From assembly GCA_965240325.2 (NCBI GenBank), contig OZ251246.1, positions 62,001 to 126,000 on the forward strand: a stretch of 64,000 nucleotides of DNA, written 5' to 3'. The translations under genes were made by a program, and so were the position numbers. Shown in pieces: positions 10,437-22,414 of this stretch. Under the pieces are notes generated by a model that was not told the DNA's origin, ran no database searches, and worked only from the letters and a program-made list of their open reading frames with translations. Each line of letters begins with the position of its first letter. Position 1 is the first letter of the stretch. Source of the DNA: Rebecca billardiae RCC1528. Taxonomy: Eukaryota; Haptophyta.

Positions 10437-10557
10437 GGGCGGGCGCTGCCTCGCCGCCCTGCCCCCCGCGTGGCGACTGGCGGCCCCAGGCAACCCCTGC
10501 AGCATCATCAGCGTATCGTAACACCGGATCGCCAGAAGGAGCACGACGCGCGCGCGG
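10437..10557 (+). repeat. Block C, copy 2
   Basis: Right end of insertion unit 2. The next base resumes the 5' LTR (CGAAACATGAGCC). Confidence 0.9.
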
Positions 10558-10666
10558 CGAAACATGAGCCGATCACACAAAACACGCTGAGCTCACCACC
10601 GCAAATAAGAGCCGAAGCCGTCGACCGACCTCGCGACCGTCAAGCCTCGAGACGCGTTCCCTGACA
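10558..10666 (+). repeat. 5' LTR, right part
   Basis: Matches 13734-13842 of the 3' LTR base for base as far as compared, ending CCCTGACA. Its last A is also the first base of the gag ATG. Confidence 0.9.
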
Positions 10667-13257
10667 TGCTAGCACGGTGCTGGGAGAACTTGGGCAAGGA
10701 TGGAGACGATGAGAACAGCGGCAAGGACGTGAACGGCCATCAGCCCGCCCCAGTTGCTCCCCTCATTGGGTTGAAGCCAGGCGTGGCAGAGCGCGCGGCA
10801 ATGCCGCGCGGCTCATCGGCGATCGCGCGCAAGCGCACGCCAGACTACCTCGCCGCTGCCCTGAGGGGCATGCAGGCTGAGAAGAACCGGCAAGGCGAGA
10901 AGCTCACGCTTCTCCGCAAGCCCATCTCCAGCGCTTACGGGCCTGGCAACACCGCTGACCTGTACTCAGGCAGCCACGCGTCGAGTGCGATCGCACCGCG
11001 TGTTGACCGGATTCATCATGCCGAGTCAATCAAGGATCACCTTGAGGAGGAGGTTCGCGCACAGCGCGGTGAGGAGGAGCGTTGCCGCTCGCATCCCCCG
11101 CCATCGCGCCACTCCATCCGCACGCACGTCGTTGCGCAGGGGATCTCAACCACTACCGCCCGGGACTTGGCGCCCGCAAGCGCGGCTGAGCGCGAGGCCG
11201 AGTGCCCGCAGCTCAAGGAGTGCCTTGCTGCCTCCGAGTCATCGAACGAGGTCACCGAGCGTTCCGGGGCAGATGTAGCGCTCGACGCTGCTGCCGCTGA
11301 TGCCGCTCCGACCGTCGAGGCCCTCGAGCCTGCCGACGCTGCTCGGCGTGCTGGCCTTCTGGCCGCCGCCAATGACAGCGCGGTCGTGACCGCAGTCAGT
11401 CTGCAGCCTCGCGCGCATGACACTGTGTCTGAGTCTGACCGATCGAACGATGACATTAGCACCGATGAGTGCGACTCAAACGACCTGTATGGTCTGGCAG
11501 AGCAAACTATGCTCCAAGATGCTACGACGCGTGACTCAGTCACCGCGAGCACCAGCCCCAATATTCATTGCCAAGGCCGAACCAAACCCATCGTATTTTT
11601 GGAGATGACCAACAAATACGTTTACCCCAAAATTCACGGGGCCCTCGCAGGCCTCACGATGGCTTCCGAAGCCGAGCTGCTCGCCACGAGCGACACAAGC
11701 AGCCGCGAGATGACCGCCGCAGAGACGGCAGAGTCCTCGTCTGGCACGTATCGACTCGCGTCGAACGTAGGAAGCGCATACGATGCAGGGGGGGCATCAT
11801 ACATCTGCTTGACGGCAAAGCCGCAGCAAAACCAAGTTGGCGAGCGCGACGCGCGTGCGCATGCATCAGCTGCGTCAGCCATCACAACGCCACACTCTTG
11901 CAAGGAAGAGTATTCCGCCGAAGCTGCCGCGGATGCACATGCATCACCGCAGGACAGAACGAGCGTGAAGAAGCCCAAAGAAGGCACCACAGCCTCGACG
12001 AGGGTCACTCCTCGCTCGAAGGTAGAGCGCGAATCGCCACAGAGCGCGCGCGACACATCGACCAATGCACTTGAGTCGAAGAAACGTGACTGGATAGTCA
12101 TCGAAGGAGGAGTCACAGACTCTAATCCAACCAAGAAGGAACGTGTGTTCATGGCACGCGAATCCTCGGCAGGAGTGGATACACCCGCCACACACAAGCT
12201 GACACAGTCGGCTCTGAAATCCAAGCGCGCGGTACACAGCGCGATACGGGATGCACTCGCAGAAGTGAGCACCTACTACAAGGGCAAATCCTCAGATGTC
12301 ACACCTGACATAATGGATCCCAAGGATAGCAAGCTATCCGGCTTTCAACTCATTGCCAAAGACAAATGGGTGAAAGACGCAGCCAAAATCGATCCATACA
12401 AGGCTGACAACGCTGACGCCAACAAGATCGGATCGGTCTACGATCGATCTGCGGCAGCGATATTCAAGCAGCTGAAGGACTCTATTGAGCCTCAGTTATT
12501 CGCCTATCTGGAATCGAAGCTGCACATCAGCGATCCGACCAAGAACTACTTGGATCTGGCGCTGCTGCTACAGATATTCGAGCGCGAGCTCAAGATCACA
12601 ACTATGTCCGAACTCAGGGATGAATTCCTGAAGTTATACCCGACAAAGGTGTCGCCCATTGGCGCATCGGACATTATCAAGAAATCCGTCGAGCAAGTCC
12701 GCTCATCTCGATATGGGAATCTGGACGATGCCACGATGTTGGTCTTCAAGCTGTATAACAGCATGCACGACCATCCCCAAGTCTACGAGTCAGTTATCTC
12801 GCACTTCGGTGCGCTCACGCCCGAGCAATGTGTGGATAACACTGACCAGATAATGGCCCAGATGGAAGATGCCTACAAAAGGCACGGCTCAATGAAGCTA
12901 CTCCATCAGAACAATACCAAGGGGAGAGAGACCGACAATTATTCCAAGATACGCCAAAATGCTGATTATCAGCAAGGCACGCGGCGACGCGGTGACTTTG
13001 AGGGCGCCGAAGTCTTCGCCGCTCAGGCCCAAAAGGCTCCAGCCAATGGCGAGAGCGGGCCGAATAACTCGGACACCGGCAAACGGTGCACTCACTGTGG
13101 TCTCAAGAACCATACTGCCCAGCAGTGTTGGAAGCTCCACCCAGAGCTACGCCCCAAGGCCAACAATTACAACAAAGGCAAAAACAAGGGAGCCAACAAA
13201 TTTCCCAAGGAGCGTATCCATTTCCTGGATATTCCTGCTCCGGATGCCTATGATTGA
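10666..13257 (+). CDS. gag: Retrotransposon Gag with CCHC zinc knuckle
   Basis: 863 aa, uninterrupted. Residues 1 to about 500 are polar and Ser/Ala/Glu-rich, probably disordered. About 570-740 is helical (FKQLKDSIEPQLFAYLESKL ... AYKRHGSM) and looks like a copia-type gag core. C-x2-C-x4-H-x4-C (CTHCGLKNHTAQQC, residues 808-821) is the nucleic-acid-binding zinc knuckle of the nucleocapsid, followed by a Lys-rich tail. The first ATG overlaps the last LTR base, leaving no leader after the LTR; a later Met (for example residue 46) could be the true start. Codon use is visibly less GC-rich than in the host genes. No pol follows. Confidence 0.88.
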   Translation: MLARCWENLGKDGDDENSGKDVNGHQPAPVAPLIGLKPGVAERAAMPRGSSAIARKRTPDYLAAALRGMQAEKNRQGEKLTLLRKPISSAYGPGNTADLYSGSHASSAIAPRVDRIHHAESIKDHLEEEVRAQRGEEERCRSHPPPSRHSIRTHVVAQGISTTTARDLAPASAAEREAECPQLKECLAASESSNEVTERSGADVALDAAAADAAPTVEALEPADAARRAGLLAAANDSAVVTAVSLQPRAHDTVSESDRSNDDISTDECDSNDLYGLAEQTMLQDATTRDSVTASTSPNIHCQGRTKPIVFLEMTNKYVYPKIHGALAGLTMASEAELLATSDTSSREMTAAETAESSSGTYRLASNVGSAYDAGGASYICLTAKPQQNQVGERDARAHASAASAITTPHSCKEEYSAEAAADAHASPQDRTSVKKPKEGTTASTRVTPRSKVERESPQSARDTSTNALESKKRDWIVIEGGVTDSNPTKKERVFMARESSAGVDTPATHKLTQSALKSKRAVHSAIRDALAEVSTYYKGKSSDVTPDIMDPKDSKLSGFQLIAKDKWVKDAAKIDPYKADNADANKIGSVYDRSAAAIFKQLKDSIEPQLFAYLESKLHISDPTKNYLDLALLLQIFERELKITTMSELRDEFLKLYPTKVSPIGASDIIKKSVEQVRSSRYGNLDDATMLVFKLYNSMHDHPQVYESVISHFGALTPEQCVDNTDQIMAQMEDAYKRHGSMKLLHQNNTKGRETDNYSKIRQNADYQQGTRRRGDFEGAEVFAAQAQKAPANGESGPNNSDTGKRCTHCGLKNHTAQQCWKLHPELRPKANNYNKGKNKGANKFPKERIHFLDIPAPDAYD

Positions 13258-13513
13258 CTATCAAGGCAGGGCATGACCCAATAACAAGGTCCAAAATCAA
13301 GGCCAAAGAGTGAACATTTGGTGCAAATAAGCCCAGGACTGACTCGGGTTACCCAAAACCGTCACACGGAAGTCCCAGCACATGACCCGTATCCTGGCAT
13401 TGGCAACCATTACTGACTCCAATTCACTCATGCACACAGATGCACAAACAATACCAAGCCCAAAATCACTCATAATCCAAGCTTAGTCCTCACAGACGAG
13501 CGCATATTGGATT
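13258..13513 (+). other. Retrotransposon 3' untranslated internal region
   Basis: About 256 bp between the gag stop and the polypurine tract, AT-richer than the host genes and without coding potential. Its shortness rules out a hidden pol gene. Confidence 0.7.
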
Positions 13514-13522
13514 GAGGGGGGG
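13514..13522 (+). other. Polypurine tract
   Basis: GAGGGGGGG directly abuts the TGTC start of the 3' LTR, the expected site for plus-strand priming. Confidence 0.85.
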
Positions 13523-13842
13523 TGTCAAAGGAATCGCCAATCTACAGTGATTTCCAATTTCCAATCCAACATTTTACTCGCAGTCACACACTACACAGTG
13601 GTGGCGCGACCGCTGCGGCGGCGCTCGCACAAAATCCTCCAAAATCAACCTGAACCTCATCCTAAAATACAGCAGGACAGCATGGCTGGCGGCGGCATCT
13701 GGAAGCATTCTAGATGCTTCCGAAACTCGTGAACGAAACATGAGCCGATCACACAAAACACGCTGAGCTCACCACCGCAAATAAGAGCCGAAGCCGTCGA
13801 CCGACCTCGCGACCGTCAAGCCTCGAGACGCGTTCCCTGACA
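13523..13842 (+). repeat. 3' LTR (320 bp, intact)
   Basis: Starts TGTCAAAGGAATCGCC and ends CGTTCCCTGACA. Contains the 8-bp-stem hairpin at 13701-13721. Serves as the uninterrupted reference for the split 5' LTR. Confidence 0.92.
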
Positions 13843-13847
13843 AAGAG
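13843..13847 (+). repeat. Target site duplication, right copy
   Basis: AAGAG, identical to 5869-5873. Confidence 0.9.
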
Positions 13848-14064
13848 AGTCACTGCGCGCTGCTATGACGGGCAAGTGTCGATCATCGGCGTCGGGCACC
13901 GCCGCCGCACTCTCTGTCAGACTCTCTGATCGATATGCGGCCGACGCGACGCGACTACTAGCTACACTCGCACTATACCGCCGTGTGCATGCTGCGCTAC
14001 TCTAAAAAATAGCAGCGGCGCATTGTTAGGCGCGCGCGAGCAGCTGACGGCGGTGTGCGCCGCA

Positions 14065-15350
14065 CTACGACTGCCGGACCACTGCTGCGGCGGCGTATGA
14101 TGCAGACGCGTGCCGCCAGCAGCCCCAGCTCGCCACCGAGTTCGCCCGCGCGCAGCCTGACTCCAGTGCCGCCTGCTTGGAGAGCGCGACCGCCTGGAGC
14201 CGAAGCCCGCGAGCAAGGCTGTGCGCGCGCCACATGCGCCACGCGCCCGCCAGCAGCGCCGCGAGCAGCACCGCCGCGCCGGAGGCCACGCCCACGATGA
14301 CTCCCGTGCGCCGTGCGCGCGTGCCGTCGTCCTCTTCCTCGCCAAGCAGCAAGCTCCACGGCGCTGACGCCCACCTCCGGCGCGAGCGGGAACTGGACGC
14401 GCGAGCACAGACTCCCAAACTTAAAGACCAAATCGCAGCCGTGATGCCCTATGCACTGCTTGGTGTCCCAGCCGGACTCGTAGGCGAGGACGCCGTCCAC
14501 GTGCGCGCGCAGCAGCACGCGGCCCATGAGCGAGTGCGCGTTGCTGGCGGAGCTCCCGCCGCAGAATTTTACCATGTCCCCGGTCTCCAGCTGGACCTTG
14601 AGCTGGTTGTTGTCGTGCGCGGCGGCGGAGGCGCCGAGGGCGTCGCCGCACTTCGCGTACCCAGCGCACTCTGGCTTGTTGGGGTTCCGTGTGCGCTTGC
14701 ACGTTCTCCGCTTTTGGCCATCGATCTTCACCGTGAGCGTCTGGCCAGGATGCCCTTGGCCAAAGTGCCCCGCGAACTGCGTCCAGACCTCCCAGTCGAT
14801 TGCCGTGCATGGCGGCGGCGCTGGTGGCGGCGATGGCGGCGCTGGCGGCGGCGATGGCGACGGCGGTGATGGCGGCGGCGGCGATGGCGGTGATGGTGGC
14901 GGTGATGGCGGCGGTGGGGGCGGTGGCGACGGCGGCGGCGGGGATGGTGGTGGCGATGGTGGCGGTGGTGGCGGTGGCGACGGTGGCGGTGGCGATGGTG
15001 GTGGCGAGGGCGGCGGTGGTGGCGGTGGAGACGGCGGTGGTGGCGAGGGCGGCGGCGAGGGCGGAGGCGGGGGCGGTGGTGAGGGCGGTGGCGGCGAGGG
15101 CGGCGGTGAGGGCGGCGGTGGGGGCGGTGGCGACGGCGGCGATGGGGACGGCGGTGGCGATGGCGGCGGTGGTGGCGGTGGCGACGGTGGCGGTGGCGAT
15201 GGTGGTGGCGAGGGCGGCGGTGGTGGCGGTGGTGACGGCGGCGGCCGGCGACGGCGGCGGCGAGGGCGGCGGTGGCGGCGGCGGTGTGCCCCGCACGGCT
15301 GCCGTCGCAGCGCCCAGAAGGATGGCAGTCAGCGCGCGGCCGATCGACAT
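14065..15350 (-). CDS. SPPP-rich secreted membrane protein with two frame breaks
   Basis: Three pieces in three frames make one sensible protein. (1) From ATG 15350: a signal peptide MSIGRALTAILLGAATAAVR and the start of a proline linker. (2) From about 15265 the SPPP pattern continues in the next frame to about 14810, then a globular part (CTAIDWEVWTQFAGHFGQG ... LKVQLETGDMVKFCGG ... YESGWDTKQCIGHHGCDLVF) with about seven cysteines, not recognised. (3) From about 14360 a third frame gives an acidic stretch, a membrane helix (TGVIVGVASGAAVLLAALLA) and a short tail ending at 14065. Each break is equivalent to one extra base, with no room for a normal intron. Assembly indels, a pseudogene or +1 frameshifting could explain it. 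Confidence 0.5.
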
Positions 15351-15473
15351 GATCGGGGCGGGCACAAGTCCACCACGTACACGATCGATCGCGCCGAATC
15401 GCCGATACAACGAACGTGTCACGAGTCAAGACGCCGCCGCGAACTCTACTTAGTATAATAATCTTATACTAGC

Positions 15474-15482
15474 TATATATAA
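15474..15482 (-). promoter_or_regulatory. Candidate TATA box
   Basis: TTATATATA on the minus strand, about 124 bases upstream of the ATG at 15350, in a local A/T-rich island (15445-15485). Confidence 0.35.
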
Positions 15483-15489
15483 GAGTTTA

Positions 15490-15491
<2 letters not shown>

Positions 15492-15545
<54 letters not shown>
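15492..15545. repeat. (CT)27 microsatellite
   Basis: 54 bp of uninterrupted CT between two minus-strand genes, immediately upstream of the A/T island; GA-rich on the sense strand of the downstream gene. Confidence 0.95.
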
Positions 15546-15549
<4 letters not shown>

Positions 15550-15671
15550 GCTAATAATAATCGTCAGTTGGCGTTGGAGCGGCCCCGGCGGACCGGGCCC
15601 GCTTCTCGGAGCGTCGTCAGGAGTCGTCAGCCGCGCGTGCGGGCCGCCCTCGCCCCGCGCACGCGCTCGGC

Positions 15672-17872
15672 TCAGGCGTAGTGCGCCCTCACCCAGCGCA
15701 CGAGCTCGGCCGCGCCGTGCGGCCCGAGGTAGCGCAGAGCCGCGCCGCCCGCCGCGCCGTCCGCGCCGCCGGCGCTCGCGCGGAGGCGGCCGGTCCCGGC
15801 GCTGCTGTTGCGCAAGCCGGCGTCGTCGTGGACGGCGGCGGCGTGGCCGGGCGCCGCGCCCGCCTCGCGCGGCGCCGGCGCTCCCGCGCTGCCCGCGCCG
15901 CGCGTGCCGTTCGCCGCGCCGCCGCGCGGCCGCAGCAGCAGCAGCGTCGGCAGCTCCGGCGCGCGGCCGCGCGCCAGCCCGAGCGCTCGGCCGAGCGCGG
16001 GCGCGATGTCGTTGGCCGCGACGTCGAGGGTGGCGACACGCACGGGCGCGGCGCCGCAGCGCGGCGGCGAGGCGGCGGCGCGCTCGGCGGCGCGCGCAGC
16101 CCCGCCGCCCCCGCCCTCGGCGCGCGCGTCCGCCGCGAGCGCGCTCGCCGCGCGCCACAGCGCGCCGCCGCGCGCCGTCAGCCGCTGGCAGTGGCCGCAC
16201 CAGCGCGCGGTGAGCGCGAGCAACACGCACGCGGACGGCGCGGGCAGCGCTGCGCTCGCCTCGGCGGCGTTGAGCCGAACGAGCGCGGGCGCGGGCGGCG
16301 CGCGCGCCCACACGGACGCCGAGCCGCCCGCCGCGCCGCCGGCCGCGGCGGCCGCGGCGGCGCCGCCGAGCGCGGACGGCGCGGACCGGAGCAGCGGCGG
16401 CGCGCGGCCGCCGAGCGCGGCGCTGAGCCAGCGGCCGAGGGCGGCGGCCGCGGCGGGCGGCGCGCCGTGCGCGGCGGCGGCGGCGGCGGCCGCCTCGGCG
16501 GCGGCGGCGTCGACCGCGGCCGCGGCGCGGTCCGCGCCGCCGCCCGCGCCCCGCGCCGCCTCGGCGCCGCCGCCGCTGCTGTTGCCGCCAAAGCCGCCGC
16601 CCTCGCCGCCCGCGCCGAGATTGCAATCTCGCGCGCCGAGCCACGCCCAGCGCGCGCCGTACGCGCGCTCGGCGCGCAACTCCAGCAGCAGCAGCACGCC
16701 CAGCGGGCCGCGCGCGGAGATTGCAATCTCGCCGCTCGCGCCGCCGTGCGCGGCGCGCGCACGCTCGCAGCGCGGCGCCGGCGGCAGCGCCGCGTCGCCG
16801 CCGAGCCGGCCCCAGAGCAGCTCGAGCGTGCTGTGGCGCGCGCCGCCGCGCTCGTGCGCGCCCGCCGGCGCGGCGGCGGCGGCGGCGGCGCCGCCGAGGG
16901 CGGGCGGGAGCGGCGCTGTGCGCTCGGCGACGAAGACGGCGACGCCCGAGGCGCGCGCGGCCGGGCGCGCGGCGCGGGGCGCGCGCGGCGGCGGCGGCGG
17001 CGCGGGGTTGTGCGCGCGCGCGCCGCCCGGTGCGTCCGCGGCCGCGTCCGCGTCCGCGTCCGCGGCGGCGGCGGCTGGCGGCGGCGGCGGCGGCGCGGCG
17101 CCGGCCAGCGCGCCCGCCGCGCCGCGCTGCGCGGCGAGCGCGCGGCCGCGCGCCGTGAGCGCGGCCGCGGCGGCGCGCAGCGAGGCGACGGCGCACGCGC
17201 GCGACGGCAGCGCGGCGCCGCCGCACGCCTCAGCCGCGGCGCCGCCGCCCTCCGCCTCCGCGCCGCAGCCGGCCGGCAAGCTCTCGATAATCAACACGGC
17301 GCGCGCCTTGCGCCGGCCGCCGCCGCCGCCCGCACCGCCGCCGCCGCCGCCGCCGTCGGCTGCTGCTGTCAACAGCTCGCTCAGCGCCGCCGCGCTGAGC
17401 GAGCCAGGCTGCACGCTGGCCGCGGCGGCGGCGGCGGCCTCGGCGGCGTCGTCGGACGGCGGCGGCGGGCCGCCTGCCGCGCCGCCCGCGCGCTCACCCA
17501 CGCCCCCGCCCTCGGCGGCGCGCGCCGCCGGCTCGGCCGCCCCCGCACCGTCCACGCCCGCCGCGTCCGCCTCGGCGCCCGCGCCCGCGGCCCCGGCGGG
17601 ACCGGCCGCGCCGTGCGCGCCCGCGGCCGCGGCGTCCGCGTCGGCGTCCGCGTCGGCCGCCTCCACCGCCATCGCGGCGCCGAGCGCCCGCGCGGCAATC
17701 AGCCGCGCCGAGCACGCCGCCGAGATTGCAATCTCGGCGCGCGCCGAGCTCGCGAGCTCGGCGTCCCCCCCGTCGGCCGCGTCCGCGCCGAGCGCGAGCG
17801 GCGGCGCGTCGGCCAGCGCGCGCGCCGCGCCGAGCACGCGCACGGCTGCGCGCGTGACGAGAACGACACGCG

Positions 17873-17960
<88 letters not shown>

Positions 17961-19034
17961 CTCGGGTGCCGCCTCGCCCGCGGCCTCGCCCGCCGCCTCG
18001 GTCGGCTGCTGCGGCGGCGGCTGCTGCGGCGCGGCTGTCGGATCGGGCGTGAGCACGAGCCACGAGACGAGCGGACGCTCAGCCGCGCAGCCGGGGCTAG
18101 TGCTGGGCTCAGCACAGCCGGGGGTAGGGTTAGGGGTAGGGTTAGGGGTAGGGGTAGGGCTGGGGTTGGGACGCTCAGCACCGCGTGGGTGGTGCGTGCC
18201 GGGGCCCGCGGCTGGCGGCGGGGTCTCGGGCTCGTGCGCGGCCGCGCGCACGTGCACCACCAGCGCCGCCTGGCTGAACGCCAGCTCCGCCGCGCGGCCA
18301 TCGCACGGGGCGCTGGCGGCCGTGGCGGCGGCGGCGGCGCGGTTGTCGTCGGCGCTCGTGCTGCCGCCGTCGTCGCTGCCTGTGCCACTGCGGCGGTCTG
18401 CGCCGCCATCGTCGCCGCCGCCCGAGCCCCCTTCCGCCGCCGCCACCGCCGCCCCGCGCGCGCGCGGCAGCAGCAGCACGGCCGCCACGCCCGAGATTGC
18501 AATCTCGGCGGCGGCGCCGACGGCCGCGGCCGCGTCCGCGGCGGCCGCGCGCGCGGCGAGCGGGTAGGGCACGCGCGTGAGCGCGCGCGCGATGGCGGCG
18601 GGGTCGTCGGCGTACGCCCCCGCGCCGAGGCCGAGCGGCAGCAGCGCGCCCGCCTCGAGCAGCGCGAGCTGCGGCAGCGCGCCGAGGCCGTGCGCGGCGC
18701 ACAGCGGCCGACCGCCGCCAACGCACTCGACGCGCGCGCAGAGGTGCGGCGCGGCGGGCGAGCCGAGGGCGCGGAGGTGCGCGCACGCGGACGCGACCGC
18801 CGCCTCCACGCGCGCGCACCCCGCCGACGCCGGGTGCGCGAACAGCACGAGCGCGCGCGCGCCGCCCTCGGCCGCCGCCTCGAGCTCGGCCGCGCTCCGC
18901 GCCGGCAGCCGCGCGCCGGCGGGCGGCGCGGGGAAGGCGGCGTACGCCGGGGCGGGGGAGGGGTCGGCGGGCGGGTCGGGGGCGGCGTGCGCGCCGAGCG
19001 CCGCGGCGAGCGCCGCCCAGCGCGCCAGCCGCAT
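15672..19034 (-). CDS. Secreted thioredoxin/PDI-like protein, low-complexity rich
   Basis: 1120 aa if unspliced. The ATG at 19034 is chosen because it starts a signal peptide (MRLARWAALAAALGAHA). Residues about 40-150 resemble an N-terminal thioredoxin fold without a CxxC pair (RALVLFAHPASAGCARVE ... LGALPQLALLEAG). Residues about 920-1120 form a redox thioredoxin domain with WCGHC at 945-949, the PDI-type active site, followed by PVRVATLDVAANDIAPALG and APELPTLLLLRP. The role would be thiol-disulfide exchange in the secretory pathway; there is no KDEL-like end (RAHYA). The middle is Ala/Gly-rich with an Asp-Ala repeat and four palindrome cores. A telomere-like tract at 18121-18170 may mark an intron in frame. 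Confidence 0.65.
16616..16631. repeat. In-frame 16-bp palindrome, copy 6
   Basis: CGAGATTGCAATCTCG in the thioredoxin-like gene, read as RDCNLG. Confidence 0.9.
16717..16730. repeat. In-frame palindrome core, copy 7
   Basis: GAGATTGCAATCTC, 14-bp perfect core, read as EIAIS; 101 bases from copy 6. Confidence 0.9.
17721..17736. repeat. In-frame 16-bp palindrome, copy 8
   Basis: CGAGATTGCAATCTCG in the thioredoxin-like gene, read as EIAIS. Confidence 0.9.
17878..17956. repeat. GCGTCG hexanucleotide array (about 13 units)
   Basis: Coding tandem repeat in the thioredoxin-like gene, translating to alternating Asp-Ala; likely length-variable. Confidence 0.92.
18121..18170 (+). repeat. Telomere-like G-rich tract 1
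   Basis: GGGGTAGGGTTAGGGGTAGG and on, alternating TTAGGG-like and GTAGGG units. On the gene's sense strand this reads CCCTAACCC and is followed by GGCTGTGCTGAG, the same order as in intron 3 of the neighbouring CSPP1-like gene. Confidence 0.85.
18492..18507. repeat. In-frame 16-bp palindrome, copy 9
   Basis: CGAGATTGCAATCTCG in the thioredoxin-like gene, read as EIAIS. Confidence 0.9.
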
Positions 19035-19505
19035 GCCGCTCGCGACGAGGCGCCGCACGCGGCGCGTCGCCGAGCCGGCACGGACGGCCGCCCCTGGCCA
19101 GCGGTGGCGAGCGGTGGGCCGCGCGTGCCGGCGTGCGCGGCCGAGCCAGCGTGCGCGAAAATTGAATTGAACTGCTCGCGCGCGTGCGCGGGCCAGCGGC
19201 GGTCGACGGATGATGTCGACCGCCGCGTGCGCACGAGCACGATGGCTGCCGGCCGCTCGCCGCCCCATCATATCGTCCTCTAGCTATCTACGGTGCAAAA
19301 CGACGATGGCGTCGCGTCCGGAGCATGCTGCCAACAGAGCGGGGTGGCCGTCAGCAGGCTGAGCACCACGGTCGTGCGGCTGCTCACACGCCACCGAGCC
19401 AGTGAGCCACCACCAGACACCAGTCTGGCAGTCACCCGACCCGACCGCCGCGCCGCGCGCGGCAGGTGTCACGTAGTCCGCGTCCGTCATCGCCCGCCTC
19501 GTCCG
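19035..19505. other. Intergenic region upstream of the thioredoxin-like gene
   Basis: 471 bp between two minus-strand genes. The frame stays open upstream of 19034 to 19271 but without a credible ATG. A short A/T-richer stretch (AAATTGAATTGAAC near 19158) may belong to the promoter. No RNA gene seen. Confidence 0.45.
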
Positions 19506-22177
<2,672 letters not shown>

Positions 22178-22414
22178 CGGGGGGCGCGCGCCGCGCGTGC
22201 GCGTCGCCGTGCGGCCGCACCGGCCGGCGCGGTGCGCGCAGCGAGCAAGCAGCACAGGCGGGGCCGGCTGTTGCCGCCCTGCTGCCCAGCCCTGCTGCTC
22301 GGGCAACAGTTTGGGTCCGGGCGCTCACGAGACCGGACACCGTCCACTGCGCCGCTCTGGCGATCTGGAGATCGAAGCAAGTCGCTGCTTGGTTGAAAAA
22401 TGATTTATTCGTCA

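Larger units (their letters stand above)
6090..10557. mobile_element. 4.5-kb compound insertion inside the 5' LTR
   Basis: Two tandem units share both ends. Unit 1 (6090-9888) starts with block A and ends with block C; unit 2 (9893-10557) has near-identical A and C but almost no middle, so it is an internally deleted copy. TTAT joins the units. Ends are GGGCGATGGCCGACG... and ...GCACGACGCGCGCGCGG; they are not inverted repeats. Compared with the intact LTR, four bases (TGAA) are missing at the insertion point and there is no target duplication. No convincing protein gene is present; the middle of unit 1 is satellite-like. The transposition mechanism is unknown; a Helitron-like or satellite-derived element is possible. 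Confidence 0.75.
5874..13842 (+). mobile_element. Gag-only LTR retrotransposon (TR-GAG-like), 5' LTR interrupted
   Basis: The 5' LTR is 5874-6089 plus 10558-10666, split by foreign DNA at 6090-10557. The internal region (10667-13522) holds one gag gene and a polypurine tract, then the 3' LTR (13523-13842). LTRs run TGTC...TGACA and are flanked by the direct repeat AAGAG. No protease, integrase, reverse transcriptase or RNase H is encoded, so mobilisation must be in trans. This layout matches the terminal-repeat elements with only a GAG domain (TR-GAG) described in plants. Apart from the insertion, the LTRs differ by one substitution and three short indels, implying recent transposition. No clear tRNA primer-binding site was recognised. 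Confidence 0.9.

Noticed and set aside
6090-10557. DNA transposon with terminal inverted repeats, or a second LTR element
   Set aside because: The two ends are not inverted or direct repeats of each other, no target duplication is present, and no transposase or reverse transcriptase frame is found.
10666-13257. Host protein gene rather than retrotransposon gag
   Set aside because: Flanking LTRs, target duplication, polypurine tract and CCHC knuckle together show it is the internal region of a retroelement.
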